This document shows positions 36,491 to 45,706 of a stretch of 64,000 nucleotides of DNA, piece by piece. This stretch comes from Deltaproteobacteria bacterium (lineage in GTDB: Bacteria; Desulfobacterota; Desulfobacteria; Desulfobacterales; UBA5852). Numbering within the stretch: the first letter of the stretch is position 1; every line of letters begins with the position of its first letter. The stretch spans positions 248,001-312,000 of the forward strand of contig JAHLLS010000002.1 in assembly GCA_020444045.1 (NCBI GenBank), given 5' to 3'. The position numbers and the translations under genes are program-made. The notes below the pieces were generated by a model. That model ran no database searches, was not told where the DNA came from, and saw nothing but the letters and a program-made list of their open reading frames with translations.

Positions 36491-37000
36491 ATGCTAAGCG
36501 AATTGCAAGATTCGTATGACACCCTGGAGAAAGCACGTCTGGCGCTGATCCACAAAGTCCTCGGCTTGGAACCCGAGCGATTGAACCATAAGCCCGGGCC
36601 TGATCGCTGGTCGATTCTGGAAGACTTCCAGCATATGGTAATGGCCGAACAGAGGACATCTCTTAAGGCTGGGTTGGTTTCGGATTCAGAAGAAAGAAAG
36701 CCCGGCATGTTTGAAATTGTCTTGCAGGTGCTGGATCACGACACTGTGGTGGATGTGCCGGACCCTGGTATGATCCAGGACGGCAATGCCACATTGGAGG
36801 GTCTGATAACGGCCTGGGATAAATCCCGCATAGGCCTTTTTAAATTCCTGGAAAGTTGCGGGCCAGAAGATTTGGAGCGACCAGTATCACGCCATCTAGT
36901 GACCGGTCCGATAACGGTGGTCGAATGCCTGCGTTTAATCGATTCCCATTTTAATCATCATCGTCGGCGTATCGAAGCGGCAATTGAGCAGATCAAATAG
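36491..37000 (+). CDS. DinB family protein
   Basis: 169 residues of helical structure with the DinB-like pattern: WSILEDFQHMVMAEQ carries the first His and the C-terminal DSHFNHHRRRIEAAIEQIK the others, likely metal ligands. DinB/YfiT proteins include metal-dependent thiol transferases. The local composition here starts to fall in GC content. Function unknown. Confidence 0.78.
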   Translation: MLSELQDSYDTLEKARLALIHKVLGLEPERLNHKPGPDRWSILEDFQHMVMAEQRTSLKAGLVSDSEERKPGMFEIVLQVLDHDTVVDVPDPGMIQDGNATLEGLITAWDKSRIGLFKFLESCGPEDLERPVSRHLVTGPITVVECLRLIDSHFNHHRRRIEAAIEQIK

Positions 37001-37039
37001 CCACAGAGTCTCGATATTTTTGCGGAGACTCGGAACCTT

Positions 37040-37357
37040 TTAATGTAAATCTGGACCAGCGACCTTCTGATTGTCATTATCAGTTAAATGAGTGAGGTCG
37101 TAGGGCAAACAAAGTGTGTCCAAACAAAAGGAAAGAGGAATATCCGGCACCCAATAAAACCACATGCCATATATCATCCCTGCCGATTCAAAATCTTGTG
37201 TGCTCTGTTCGATAAGTTGACCCGTAATTCTTAAACCAGGATAAGGTCCTGGCTTAATATCGAAGTCTTCTCCAAAACGCTGCCGAAGTGACATACAGCC
37301 AAACACCCAAAAGGCAATTATGCATAAGATTATCCAAAGGAATTTTCTTTTATACAT
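37040..37357 (-). CDS. YceK/YidQ-type lipoprotein
   Basis: 105 residues. The signal sequence ends in FWVFGC, so Cys21 is the likely lipid site. DIPLSFCLDTLCLPYDL near the end is the hallmark of the YceK/YidQ family of small lipoproteins. Function unknown. The base composition is AT-rich, as in the two genes upstream on the same strand, so it may have arrived with them. Confidence 0.75.
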   Translation of the reverse strand: MYKRKFLWIILCIIAFWVFGCMSLRQRFGEDFDIKPGPYPGLRITGQLIEQSTQDFESAGMIYGMWFYWVPDIPLSFCLDTLCLPYDLTHLTDNDNQKVAGPDLH

Positions 37358-37484
37358 TTATATCCATTAAACTTAATCGCGCGCAATGAAAACAATCGCG
37401 CATAACAATGGTAATTCGTTTTGTTTTTTTAAAAGATCTTCTCAACTACGAACAAAAACTGATGACAAATCATCTCAGGAAAGA

Positions 37485-37952
37485 TTATTGTTCCTCATTT
37501 ATAATTAGCGGTAAACTATTGTATGGCGGCAGATAAACAACACCATTGCTTTTTACCTCCGCAATATCTGCCTTTTTTAACCAATAAACCCGCCAATCGA
37601 TATCATCCACCTTCTTTATGGCAATACCGATTGGTTTCTGCATGTCCTTAATGATAATTAAGGCTGTGAGCGTCAATGGATTATCAAATGAAACTATTCT
37701 TGGATGAGTCCGGTTACCAAATGTATGCTCTGGTCTATAATGCTGCATAGGTACTATTTTTTGATCCTTGTTTTTTTGTACAACTAGTACTCTGTAATCA
37801 ATTCCGACAAGAACTTCTTTCTTTTGGCCAATGTCTGTCTTAGATTGCATCTCTTGCGCAAGTTCATTCGGACATACGTAAAATCGAACTCCGCTGGCGC
37901 AACCAATCGCGAAAAAAGAAAAACTAATTGCCACTATCAGGGTATATTTCAT
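37485..37952 (-). CDS. lipoprotein, candidate immunity protein for the RHS toxin
   Basis: 155 residues from the ATG at 37952, which comes one base after the stop codon of the RHS gene; GGGGGA inside the RHS end is its ribosome-binding site. The signal ends in FFAIGC. I do not recognise the mature part. Coupling to a gene whose C-terminus is a lipase-like toxin suggests an immunity role: known antagonists of secreted lipases are often envelope lipoproteins. This is an inference from position and lipidation, not from family. Confidence 0.65.
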   Translation of the reverse strand: MKYTLIVAISFSFFAIGCASGVRFYVCPNELAQEMQSKTDIGQKKEVLVGIDYRVLVVQKNKDQKIVPMQHYRPEHTFGNRTHPRIVSFDNPLTLTALIIIKDMQKPIGIAIKKVDDIDWRVYWLKKADIAEVKSNGVVYLPPYNSLPLIINEEQ

Positions 37953-37953
37953 T

Positions 37954-40900
37954 TTAAAATCCCCCAAAAATACCTGCTTTTGAGGCTTGATCTCTCATCC
38001 ATTTGTCAGCGTTAGCTGAACCAATTCTATCTCGTTCTTTTGTCATGCCAAATGGATGATCACCACCCCATGGATCGCCTCCGATACCTCCATGAGTGGC
38101 ATCAAAAAAGGCCTCCGCATAATATATCATTTCTTCCAAATTTTCAGGTCCATGATCAGCTGTGTTGAAATATGGCCTGGAGCCAACACTTTTTAGTCCC
38201 ATTGCATGCGCCGCATAGTCAACATTTGACGGTATTGTTTCATCTTCACCATAACCAGGCACCATGTCAACTGCATCATAAAGGCCAAGGAAATGAACTC
38301 TTGGTTTTACCGTTGTGCCATCTTTTAAAGAAATTCCCAAACTACTTAACTCACGTGCTATTTCCATTACGATATAACCGCCCCGGCTATGACCAACAAG
38401 ATTTATTTTTTGGCATCTATCCTTGCTCAATTCTACCATTAGAAATTCTCTAACTTCTTTGTGGATCGCAAATGAGTCCCAACCTGTTATTTTCAAATCC
38501 GGACCATCCCAATATCTTTTGTTTTCTTCTGGTCGTAAACTATAATCTTCATAGAAGTTCCTAACATGGCTACTCCATCTACCGCTGTTAAATTGTTCAG
38601 CCCACTTCCTAGAATCCGTCCCATCAACTGCCACCAAGACAAGACCCCAGCGATCAGCGTATGTCATCACTGCATTTTTCACAAATCCGTATAGATTTTT
38701 ACCACCAATTTCACCTATCGGATCCTTTTTTATCCATCGCCCTAAATCATGATGGTAGTATCTATATCCATAGTAGCTGAGTCTAGATTCTTTATCTAAA
38801 TACTTACTGCTAAACTGATACACCTCATCAAAATCCAATTGACTAACAGATCGCATTACCTTCCCAAATGGATCATACTCGTAATGGGGTGAGACAATTC
38901 CAGTATCAGTATCAATCAACTGCCTGACATTCCCATTGGCATCAAACATGTATGAATACCTAAACGATCCATCAGAAACCGCAAGAAGCCCTCCGACACC
39001 ACCGGCCCCCTGCAACGATTGACTCAAATCTAGCCCCCAGACATAAAATTTGTCAGCGGACGCATGGTCTTCGGCTTTACTCTCCTTAACCATATTCCAA
39101 CCATCGTAGGCGAAACGAATCTCGGTAGATGGGATGTATCCCCCGTTCAAAAACGTAAATACCTCCTTTCTAATTCGACGCCCCATATAGTCATACATAA
39201 ACTCTAACCGCATAGCTCCGGCTTCAGCGACCTTGGACTCCACCGCCATCAACCGATTCTCCGCATTCCAAGAATATCGGAACCGACTATCCTCGATCAG
39301 GTTGCCGTCTTCATCATAGGATAACGCTTCTTCCTTTTGTGATGGACCTGATATTCTTTCATATTGATTCAAACCATTGGTCTGATACTGGATCTCATCC
39401 ATTCCTTCCACGGCCTCGATGCGATTGCCGATCGGGTCGAACTGATACACGCGTTCCAAATCAGGTATCGGCTGGGTCTGGTCCTTCAGGTCGTCTCCGA
39501 CAAACCGGCTGGCTGTCGCAATCTCGTTACGGTCATTGTAGCCGTAGAGCCAGAACCCATCCTTTTCAAAAGCCTCCCCGCTGTTTTTCACATTGATGCG
39601 GCGGCCCAGGCGATCGTACTGGTATTCATATTTTGATATCAGACGGTCCTTGAACGAATTGACCACGGCTGTTTTCACATCACGATGGGGCTCGTAGTCA
39701 TATCGCACAGCAAGCCCGCTTGTGCTCGCCATGCCTGACAAACGATCCGATTGCGCCATGTAGCTGTATTCGACATCACCTCGCTGATTCCCAATTTGCC
39801 AGCCCACCTTCTTAAATCGCCCCGTGTCATCAAACCCGTAAGAGACCTCATACCCGTCATCCAGGGTAAAACCTGCGGCTCGGCCCAGATCGTCATACTT
39901 TCGATCAATCTGATAGATCTGGTGGCCTGTCAGTACCTCACTTGCCAACCGCAGCTTGCTGTCGTAGCTGAAACTGTGCACCCCGGCGGCATCACTCACC
40001 CTCACCATGCGGCCCAGGCGATCATAGCCAAAGGCTATGTCCGGTGTTTCGTCCGAATAGTCGATCTTTTTCAATTCTCTTGTCTTTTTCTCGTACTGGT
40101 AGGTGGTCCTGAGCGGTTTACCATTCTTCAACCTGGCCCAGGTAAGCGTTTGGAGCGCCCCACCGGGACCATAGGTGTAAGAGGTTCGGTGCCCCTTGGC
40201 ATCCTCTTTGGCCAATAGAAGTCCTGTGGCCGGTTGGTAATGCCAGATGGTCTGATCCCCCGGCCCCGTATCCGCCGGCCAGGTTTCACCAGTCCAGCCG
40301 TGGCCGCTCCTGAACGTCCGCATGACCATCATCTGCCCAAAGGCATCGTAGGCATATTCCACCGGGTAGGGCACATCACCCCATTGACGGATCAGCTGCC
40401 CTCTTAAATTATAGGCGTAGCGGGTCGCCTTGTTCAATGCGTTGATCTCGGCTATCTTCCGACCCGATTCCGGATCGTATTCAAAACGGGCGCGGTTGCC
40501 AGCCGGATCCTGCACATATCCCAATCGGCCACTTTGGTCGTAGGTGATGGTCGCTATCCCCTTGCGGGGATCTTCCACCGCAATTCTGCGCCCCAGGGCA
40601 TCGTAACCGTAGGTCAGGGTGATCCCGGTCTTGCTGGTGGTGGCGGTCAAACGACCGTCCACATAAACGGCTTGTAATGAAGTATTAGAATCCGGCGTAT
40701 GGATCGTCTGGGTGCGGGTACGTTTGAACCGATCCAAGGTCTCCAAAGCCCGGGTTTCATTGCCGTATATATCAATGGCAATCTTCTCTGAGATGATCCG
40801 GTCCTTCCAGCCTGTCAGACGCTGCCGCTGGATCAATATGATGGTTTCTTCCGAGTTGTTGTCAGTGGCAAAGATCGACCGTTTGCTCTCCTGCCACCAG

Positions 40901-43485
40901 GCATCGTCGATCTCCTTGAAGGCGACCTTCGATAGGGCGATCCGGTCCATGGAGGCCGGGATCAGGCGTCCATCGCCGTCCACATCCAACCCGGTCATGG
41001 CAGGGTGACCTAACGCGTCGTAATCGTATAGGGTTGCGGCCCGGCCCGGGGTTTCTTTTCTTACCAATTGCCCCTTGTTGTCGTAAATATTACGGGTGGT
41101 CTCGATACCTTCAAACCCCGGCTTTTCCACCCGAAGCACACGACCTGTTAAATCCCGTGTGGTCTTCTCCCAGCGGGGCGAGTCCTCTTTCCCGATAAAC
41201 ACCGTGGTCCATTGACAACCGTCAGGGTTAACTCCATAGCGATAAAAACGCGGCACTACGCCCGTGCCGGTCACCGACCGGGTCTTTCCATCCAGGTGGC
41301 GGGTGTTGATCTCGGTGGCGCCTCCGGGGTGTGTGACGATGGACCGTTCCTTATCGTTGGCATAATGGGTCACAAAGCCTGCGGCATCCACCTGGGCGGT
41401 CAATCTACCGGCGGGGTCATACCGGCTTTCGCGCGTCAGACGCGGGTCTTCCTTGCTTTCGGTGGCGGTCAGTCTGCGGCCCACGGCATCATAGGTATAG
41501 CTTGTGACGATTCCCGTGGCTTCGTTGGTCTGTGTCACGATCCGTTTCAGGTCATCGTAGACGTAGCGGGTGGTGATGCCCTCGATATCGGTTTCGCTCG
41601 TCTTGCCGCAGCAGCCCCATTCGTTCTCGAAGCGGGTGCGGTTGGCATGGAGTGTTTCGATGACTTTCCATAGTCTATTGTGCGTTTTGAATTGCCAGTC
41701 GATGCGGGCAAACCCTTCCGGCGTCCGCACGTAGGTTTCCCGCATCTTTTCCAGGCCCATGCCGTCCGTGATGGTGGTCTTGCGGGTGGTTCGATAGGGG
41801 ATGCCCTCGGTATGTTTTTCAGAGCCGTAGGTTAACGTCGTGCGGGTTGCTTTGCCCTTGCCGGGGATAAAAAGACACTTGGCCGGATCCGGCGACAATT
41901 GGAACTGGCCGTTTTCGTAGTGGTAGGTGGACAGTCTCCCGTCTTCGGAAAGTCTGCTTTTGACTTTGCCCGCCTGGGGACCCTCCCCCTTGCGACTGTA
42001 GTATCGGGTCACCGTTTTCAGACTGGTGGGGTGGCCGTAGGGGCGGCCCTGACGGGTGCAGCGTTCGGTGATTTCCGTGCGGGCGCCGTCCTTATCCCGG
42101 ATATAGGCATAATAGGTCCGGGCGGCTTCGATGCCGTTGATCGTTTTGATCACCCGCCGCGGCCGGTGGCGGTCCTGCGCGGCATCCTGGTCCCCCCTGT
42201 CCACTGGTGCATAACTTTTGGTAACCACCACGGCCTGGTCGTCGTGGCTGTCAAAAGGAGCGTCAAGGAAGGGGCGCACCTCCCGGGTGATGCGCCCCTC
42301 GTCGTCGTAGGCATAGCGGACCCAGCCGTCGTCCGAATCAATGCGGGCCGCCAGTTTGCCGTAGCCCGGTCCGGATGCTGTTTGATAGCGAAATTCGGTT
42401 GTTAGATTTGCACCCTTCGGATCGATGATTTCGCGGATGCGATTCTCACCGAACGCAAATTCACGATAAACCGTCTCCTCCACCCGCACGGGGTTGCCGT
42501 CCGGGCCTGCAATCGTGGTGCGCACCACCTTATCGCCGGCCTCGTTGGTGGTTTCTGATTTGGATTCGATCTTGAGTCCGTTGCCGGATACCAGCGACCA
42601 GCTGTTGTCCGATGCTTCGTAGGTGTAGAAAAATTCACGCTCTTTGCCATCCCGGATTTCGGTGACGGAGAGCTGGTTTATGGTTTTCCCGGTCTCGTCC
42701 GGGTTCTCGATGCGCCAGACGACCATGGGCACTGCCGTGGGATCGAGGCTGTAGGCCCCGTCTTCCAGCTTTTTCCCGCGAAAACTGAAATCGTAAAAAT
42801 GCACTTCATACATAAAGGGTGAGTAGCGGATGAAGTTGACGATGGCCTGGGGCGTAATGATCTGCTCCAGGAGACCGTCGCGATAAATGGGGGTCACCTG
42901 ATCGCTGCTGCTGTTGATGACCATGGCTTCCGGGGTGGAGAGAATCGCCAGTGGCTCTTCAGCATAGAGGAACAGATCCCCGGCCGAGCGTCCCCCGGCC
43001 ATCTTCCCCAAACTCAGGCGCACATCCACCGAACCAATGTTGACCTCGCCGCCGCCCACGATGTTCTCGCAGGGCCCGTATTCTTCCCGGCACTCGCAAT
43101 CAATGTCGATGCGCCTATCCAATGGCAGGCACCCCTCGGCCGAGGCCCGGACCGTAATCCACCCCAAAGCGCTATTGGGCTCCACCACCAGCCGGCCGGT
43201 GTCGGGATTCAGTTCAAGCTCCAGGTTCTTGCTCCGGCTTGCGATTTCCCAGCGCACCTTGATATCCAAATTCGCTGGATGGGGCTTGGCCACGAGTTGG
43301 CCCTCCGTTCCCGGAGGAAGAAAAAAATCCTCCCGGCCCTCCAGGTGGATGGACTCGATGGCCATCGAAACCGCCGTGACTTCCTTGTAATGCACTGCGG
43401 CATCGACCGCAGCACGGACCGGCAGGACATAAATAAACAGGGTAAAAAGGATACCGATGGTTTTGGCGCATTGTCGTCGCATCAA
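37954..43485 (-). CDS. secreted RHS/YD-repeat protein with lipase-like C-terminal domain
   Basis: 1843 residues. The start has a Sec signal (cut near VRAAVD, about residue 26) followed by a beta-rich Ig-like part, then the RHS shell of YD repeats, ending in the core motif GRWIKKDPIGEIGGKNLY and FVKNAVMTYADRWGL. Residues 1616-1843 form a separate domain: LVAVDGTDSRKW at its start, the nucleophile elbow GHSRGG with S1700, then LYDAVD and THGGIGGDPWGGDH, which could supply the acid and His. This fits a DUF2235/Tle1-like lipase. The domain lies in AT-rich DNA unlike the GC-rich shell. Confidence 0.88.
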   Translation of the reverse strand: MMRRQCAKTIGILFTLFIYVLPVRAAVDAAVHYKEVTAVSMAIESIHLEGREDFFLPPGTEGQLVAKPHPANLDIKVRWEIASRSKNLELELNPDTGRLVVEPNSALGWITVRASAEGCLPLDRRIDIDCECREEYGPCENIVGGGEVNIGSVDVRLSLGKMAGGRSAGDLFLYAEEPLAILSTPEAMVINSSSDQVTPIYRDGLLEQIITPQAIVNFIRYSPFMYEVHFYDFSFRGKKLEDGAYSLDPTAVPMVVWRIENPDETGKTINQLSVTEIRDGKEREFFYTYEASDNSWSLVSGNGLKIESKSETTNEAGDKVVRTTIAGPDGNPVRVEETVYREFAFGENRIREIIDPKGANLTTEFRYQTASGPGYGKLAARIDSDDGWVRYAYDDEGRITREVRPFLDAPFDSHDDQAVVVTKSYAPVDRGDQDAAQDRHRPRRVIKTINGIEAARTYYAYIRDKDGARTEITERCTRQGRPYGHPTSLKTVTRYYSRKGEGPQAGKVKSRLSEDGRLSTYHYENGQFQLSPDPAKCLFIPGKGKATRTTLTYGSEKHTEGIPYRTTRKTTITDGMGLEKMRETYVRTPEGFARIDWQFKTHNRLWKVIETLHANRTRFENEWGCCGKTSETDIEGITTRYVYDDLKRIVTQTNEATGIVTSYTYDAVGRRLTATESKEDPRLTRESRYDPAGRLTAQVDAAGFVTHYANDKERSIVTHPGGATEINTRHLDGKTRSVTGTGVVPRFYRYGVNPDGCQWTTVFIGKEDSPRWEKTTRDLTGRVLRVEKPGFEGIETTRNIYDNKGQLVRKETPGRAATLYDYDALGHPAMTGLDVDGDGRLIPASMDRIALSKVAFKEIDDAWWQESKRSIFATDNNSEETIILIQRQRLTGWKDRIISEKIAIDIYGNETRALETLDRFKRTRTQTIHTPDSNTSLQAVYVDGRLTATTSKTGITLTYGYDALGRRIAVEDPRKGIATITYDQSGRLGYVQDPAGNRARFEYDPESGRKIAEINALNKATRYAYNLRGQLIRQWGDVPYPVEYAYDAFGQMMVMRTFRSGHGWTGETWPADTGPGDQTIWHYQPATGLLLAKEDAKGHRTSYTYGPGGALQTLTWARLKNGKPLRTTYQYEKKTRELKKIDYSDETPDIAFGYDRLGRMVRVSDAAGVHSFSYDSKLRLASEVLTGHQIYQIDRKYDDLGRAAGFTLDDGYEVSYGFDDTGRFKKVGWQIGNQRGDVEYSYMAQSDRLSGMASTSGLAVRYDYEPHRDVKTAVVNSFKDRLISKYEYQYDRLGRRINVKNSGEAFEKDGFWLYGYNDRNEIATASRFVGDDLKDQTQPIPDLERVYQFDPIGNRIEAVEGMDEIQYQTNGLNQYERISGPSQKEEALSYDEDGNLIEDSRFRYSWNAENRLMAVESKVAEAGAMRLEFMYDYMGRRIRKEVFTFLNGGYIPSTEIRFAYDGWNMVKESKAEDHASADKFYVWGLDLSQSLQGAGGVGGLLAVSDGSFRYSYMFDANGNVRQLIDTDTGIVSPHYEYDPFGKVMRSVSQLDFDEVYQFSSKYLDKESRLSYYGYRYYHHDLGRWIKKDPIGEIGGKNLYGFVKNAVMTYADRWGLVLVAVDGTDSRKWAEQFNSGRWSSHVRNFYEDYSLRPEENKRYWDGPDLKITGWDSFAIHKEVREFLMVELSKDRCQKINLVGHSRGGYIVMEIARELSSLGISLKDGTTVKPRVHFLGLYDAVDMVPGYGEDETIPSNVDYAAHAMGLKSVGSRPYFNTADHGPENLEEMIYYAEAFFDATHGGIGGDPWGGDHPFGMTKERDRIGSANADKWMRDQASKAGIFGGF

Positions 43486-43802
43486 GGTATGGGAGTCTCC
43501 ACGTTGGTTCCATCACGAAAGGGGATCAGGTTTTGAATCGGTCAATGCCCGGTTCATTCAGCAAGAACCATACCAATTATCAAGAGACGTGATTTCAGGT
43601 GGTTACAGCGATGGGATATGGCAGGCTGCACAGTCATCTATGCATGAAGCACTGATTCCTGGGCAGTTGATTCAATTGACATGGTCCGGCAAAAACCGTA
43701 TGCGTGAAACATCTGCCTGCGGCGTCTCAAGCCAATGCGCCTTGCCGGCATCCATTCGAAGACGTCACGCCAGCGAATACGGCACCCTCAGGAGGGAACG
43801 CC
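43486..43802. other. non-coding region between the RHS and LOG-family genes
   Basis: 317 bases. The only feature is TTGACA at 43676 with a weak TATGCG at 17 bases, a possible promoter of the + strand gene at 43803. Longer frames on either strand have no coding character. Confidence 0.5.
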
Positions 43803-44441
43803 ATGAAATTCTTCCTCGATTTTGAAAGCGGTCGCCTTGCGACCTCGGACGGCAAGGTGTTCGTGCCCGCAAACCGAAGCTGGCGCGAGATGGAAACGGG
43901 TGCCCCGGCCGGCCGGGAAGTAACGCCCACCGAGGCGGTGGAATGGCTCCAGAATGCCAATGGGACCCTCTGCCGCGTGCCGGTAGCCATTATCGGCGGA
44001 CGCAAGGCCAACCCGGAGCAGCTCGCCACCGCCGAAGCCATGGGGCAGCACCTGGCCCGGATGGGCCTGACCCTGCTTTGCGGAGGACGCCAGGGCATCA
44101 TGGAGGCCGCCTGCCGCGGCGCGGCCAGTGCCAACGGCTTGAGCATCGGGCTTTTGCCGGACGCCGATCCGGCCATGGCCAACCCGCATGTCAGCGTCCC
44201 CATCGCCACCGGCATCGGCATCGCCCGTAACGCCCTGGTAGCCCGCGCCGCCCTGTGCCTTGTGGCCATAGGCGGGGGCTACGGCACCATCTCGGAAATC
44301 GCCTTCGCGCTCCAGTTTGAAAAGCAGGTCTTCGTCCTGGCCAACGGCCCACAGATTGATGGGGTCCAGCCGTGCAACGATGCTACCCAGGCGGCCAACG
44401 GCGTGGCGCGCGTCGTCTTGAACCTGCCCCTCGAGGCGTAA
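43803..44441 (+). CDS. LOG-like TIGR00725 family protein
   Basis: 212 residues from the ATG at 43803 (AGGAGG 7 bases before it). After a 58-residue N-terminal part comes a Rossmann-type nucleotide-binding fold: VAIIGGRKANPEQLA, LLCGGRQGIMEAACRGA, and GGGYGTISEIAFALQFEKQVF, the pattern of TIGR00725 and LOG-like proteins. The PGGxGTxxE motif of cytokinin-activating LOG enzymes is here GGGYGTISE. Members of this SLOG superfamily may bind nucleotides as enzymes or sensors. The role is unknown. Confidence 0.82.
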   Translation: MKFFLDFESGRLATSDGKVFVPANRSWREMETGAPAGREVTPTEAVEWLQNANGTLCRVPVAIIGGRKANPEQLATAEAMGQHLARMGLTLLCGGRQGIMEAACRGAASANGLSIGLLPDADPAMANPHVSVPIATGIGIARNALVARAALCLVAIGGGYGTISEIAFALQFEKQVFVLANGPQIDGVQPCNDATQAANGVARVVLNLPLEA

Positions 44442-44662
44442 AGCCCTCTTCGCCGGATCAACGGGCGGTTCGACCACTCCGCGGGATTCTCCCCTGTCTC
44501 TCGTCACCCGTGATTCTCAAGGCGATCGGGCCATCCGTCCGGGAAATAATGTGATGCACGAAAATGCGAAATGATCTATAAAAACAACACTCCATGGTGA
44601 AAGCGTTCCCGGATATATTTGGGAAAAAGCCATGCTGATCCAACGCCAGGGCTCTTGAGATC

Positions 44663-45463
44663 ATGACCATCAGCAAAATCATATCATCCGGTCAACCCGG
44701 TGCCGAATCCGCGGCCCTGGACGTCGCGATACGATTGAAAATTCCCTATAGCGGCTACGCCATGACCAGTTCCATGCTTGGATCCTACCGGGTAATGCGA
44801 CGGTACAAGCTGATGGAAAAAGACTTTAACAATTCCCGTGCCATGAACGAGGCTAACGTGCACCTCGGTGACGCCACGCTGATATTCTCACACGGCGAGC
44901 TCAGCCGGGATCTGACCCTGATCGATGACTATGCGTTTTCGCATGGCCATCCCAATCTGCATGTTGATTTCGACCAAATGGAACCGCTGCAGGCCGCTTT
45001 CCGCATCAACATCTGGACGCACAAGCACTCTCCCGAAAGCCTCTATGTGACAGGTTCGACGGAAGACGATGACGGAGGAATCTATCAAGCCACCTATGAC
45101 ACGCTGTTCAGATTCCTGATGCTGGGCCAGGAGGCCTATCCTGAGCAGGAACAGGTTACCTTAGAAAAGAAAACACTTCCCAAAACCATCGAGGAGGCGG
45201 TGGATTACCTTATCGAAGCACTGCCCCTGAAGGACAAGGTGACCATCGCCAACATGAGCGCGGACGAAATCGGCGGACTGAACATGAGTCTCGGCAATTA
45301 TATCCGCAACAGCTTCGGGTTGTGGTCAGACAACAGAGCCCTTCTTTGGTCCTGTTCAAAAGATGCGGGCCAGGAGATCAATACGCCGGATGAAGCATCC
45401 GCGATCATCATTGCCCGGTTGGCCCTGGCGCTTGAGAAGACCCATAAAATACGGCCGATTTAG
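44663..45463 (+). CDS. circularly permuted SLOG protein (molybdenum-carrier-like) with DUF6794-type end
   Basis: 266 residues. The N-terminal half (ISSGQPGAESAALDVA, then DATLIFSHGELSRDLTLID) matches the YpsA/putative molybdenum carrier cpSLOG family, although the usual SGGQTGAD is altered to SSGQPGAE. The C-terminal 90 residues (LPKTIEEAVDYLIEALPLKDK, SLGNYIRNSFGLW) resemble DUF6794. It follows another SLOG-superfamily gene by 221 bases. No ribosome-binding site is strong, so the start is tentative. Confidence 0.75.
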   Translation: MTISKIISSGQPGAESAALDVAIRLKIPYSGYAMTSSMLGSYRVMRRYKLMEKDFNNSRAMNEANVHLGDATLIFSHGELSRDLTLIDDYAFSHGHPNLHVDFDQMEPLQAAFRINIWTHKHSPESLYVTGSTEDDDGGIYQATYDTLFRFLMLGQEAYPEQEQVTLEKKTLPKTIEEAVDYLIEALPLKDKVTIANMSADEIGGLNMSLGNYIRNSFGLWSDNRALLWSCSKDAGQEINTPDEASAIIIARLALALEKTHKIRPI

Positions 45464-45706
45464 CCGGCTGTTGAAAACGTCATAAACATAGGCCGGACAA
45501 GGCAAAAACCGAAGAAAAAGCGCATCGACGGCGCGCCCTTTCCCCAAACGTCCCTTCCGAACCAGATTAAAACCGGTGCAACGATTGTTCTCAAAGCAAG
45601 ACGTTGTCGGGCTTGCCAGCAGCGGACCGGGACCCTTTGGGGTTAAACAGCTGATTTACCGCTAACGACCTCACGGGGTCACGCACCAATCACAGGGGAT
45701 CGCATT

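Noticed and set aside
37954..43485. type VI secretion effector
   Set aside because: The lipase tip would fit, but the protein has a Sec signal at its start and no type VI component, chaperone or PAAR domain is present in the window.
43457..43825. 122-residue frame before the LOG-family gene
   Set aside because: It overlaps the strong start signal of the LOG-family gene and has no protein-like features.
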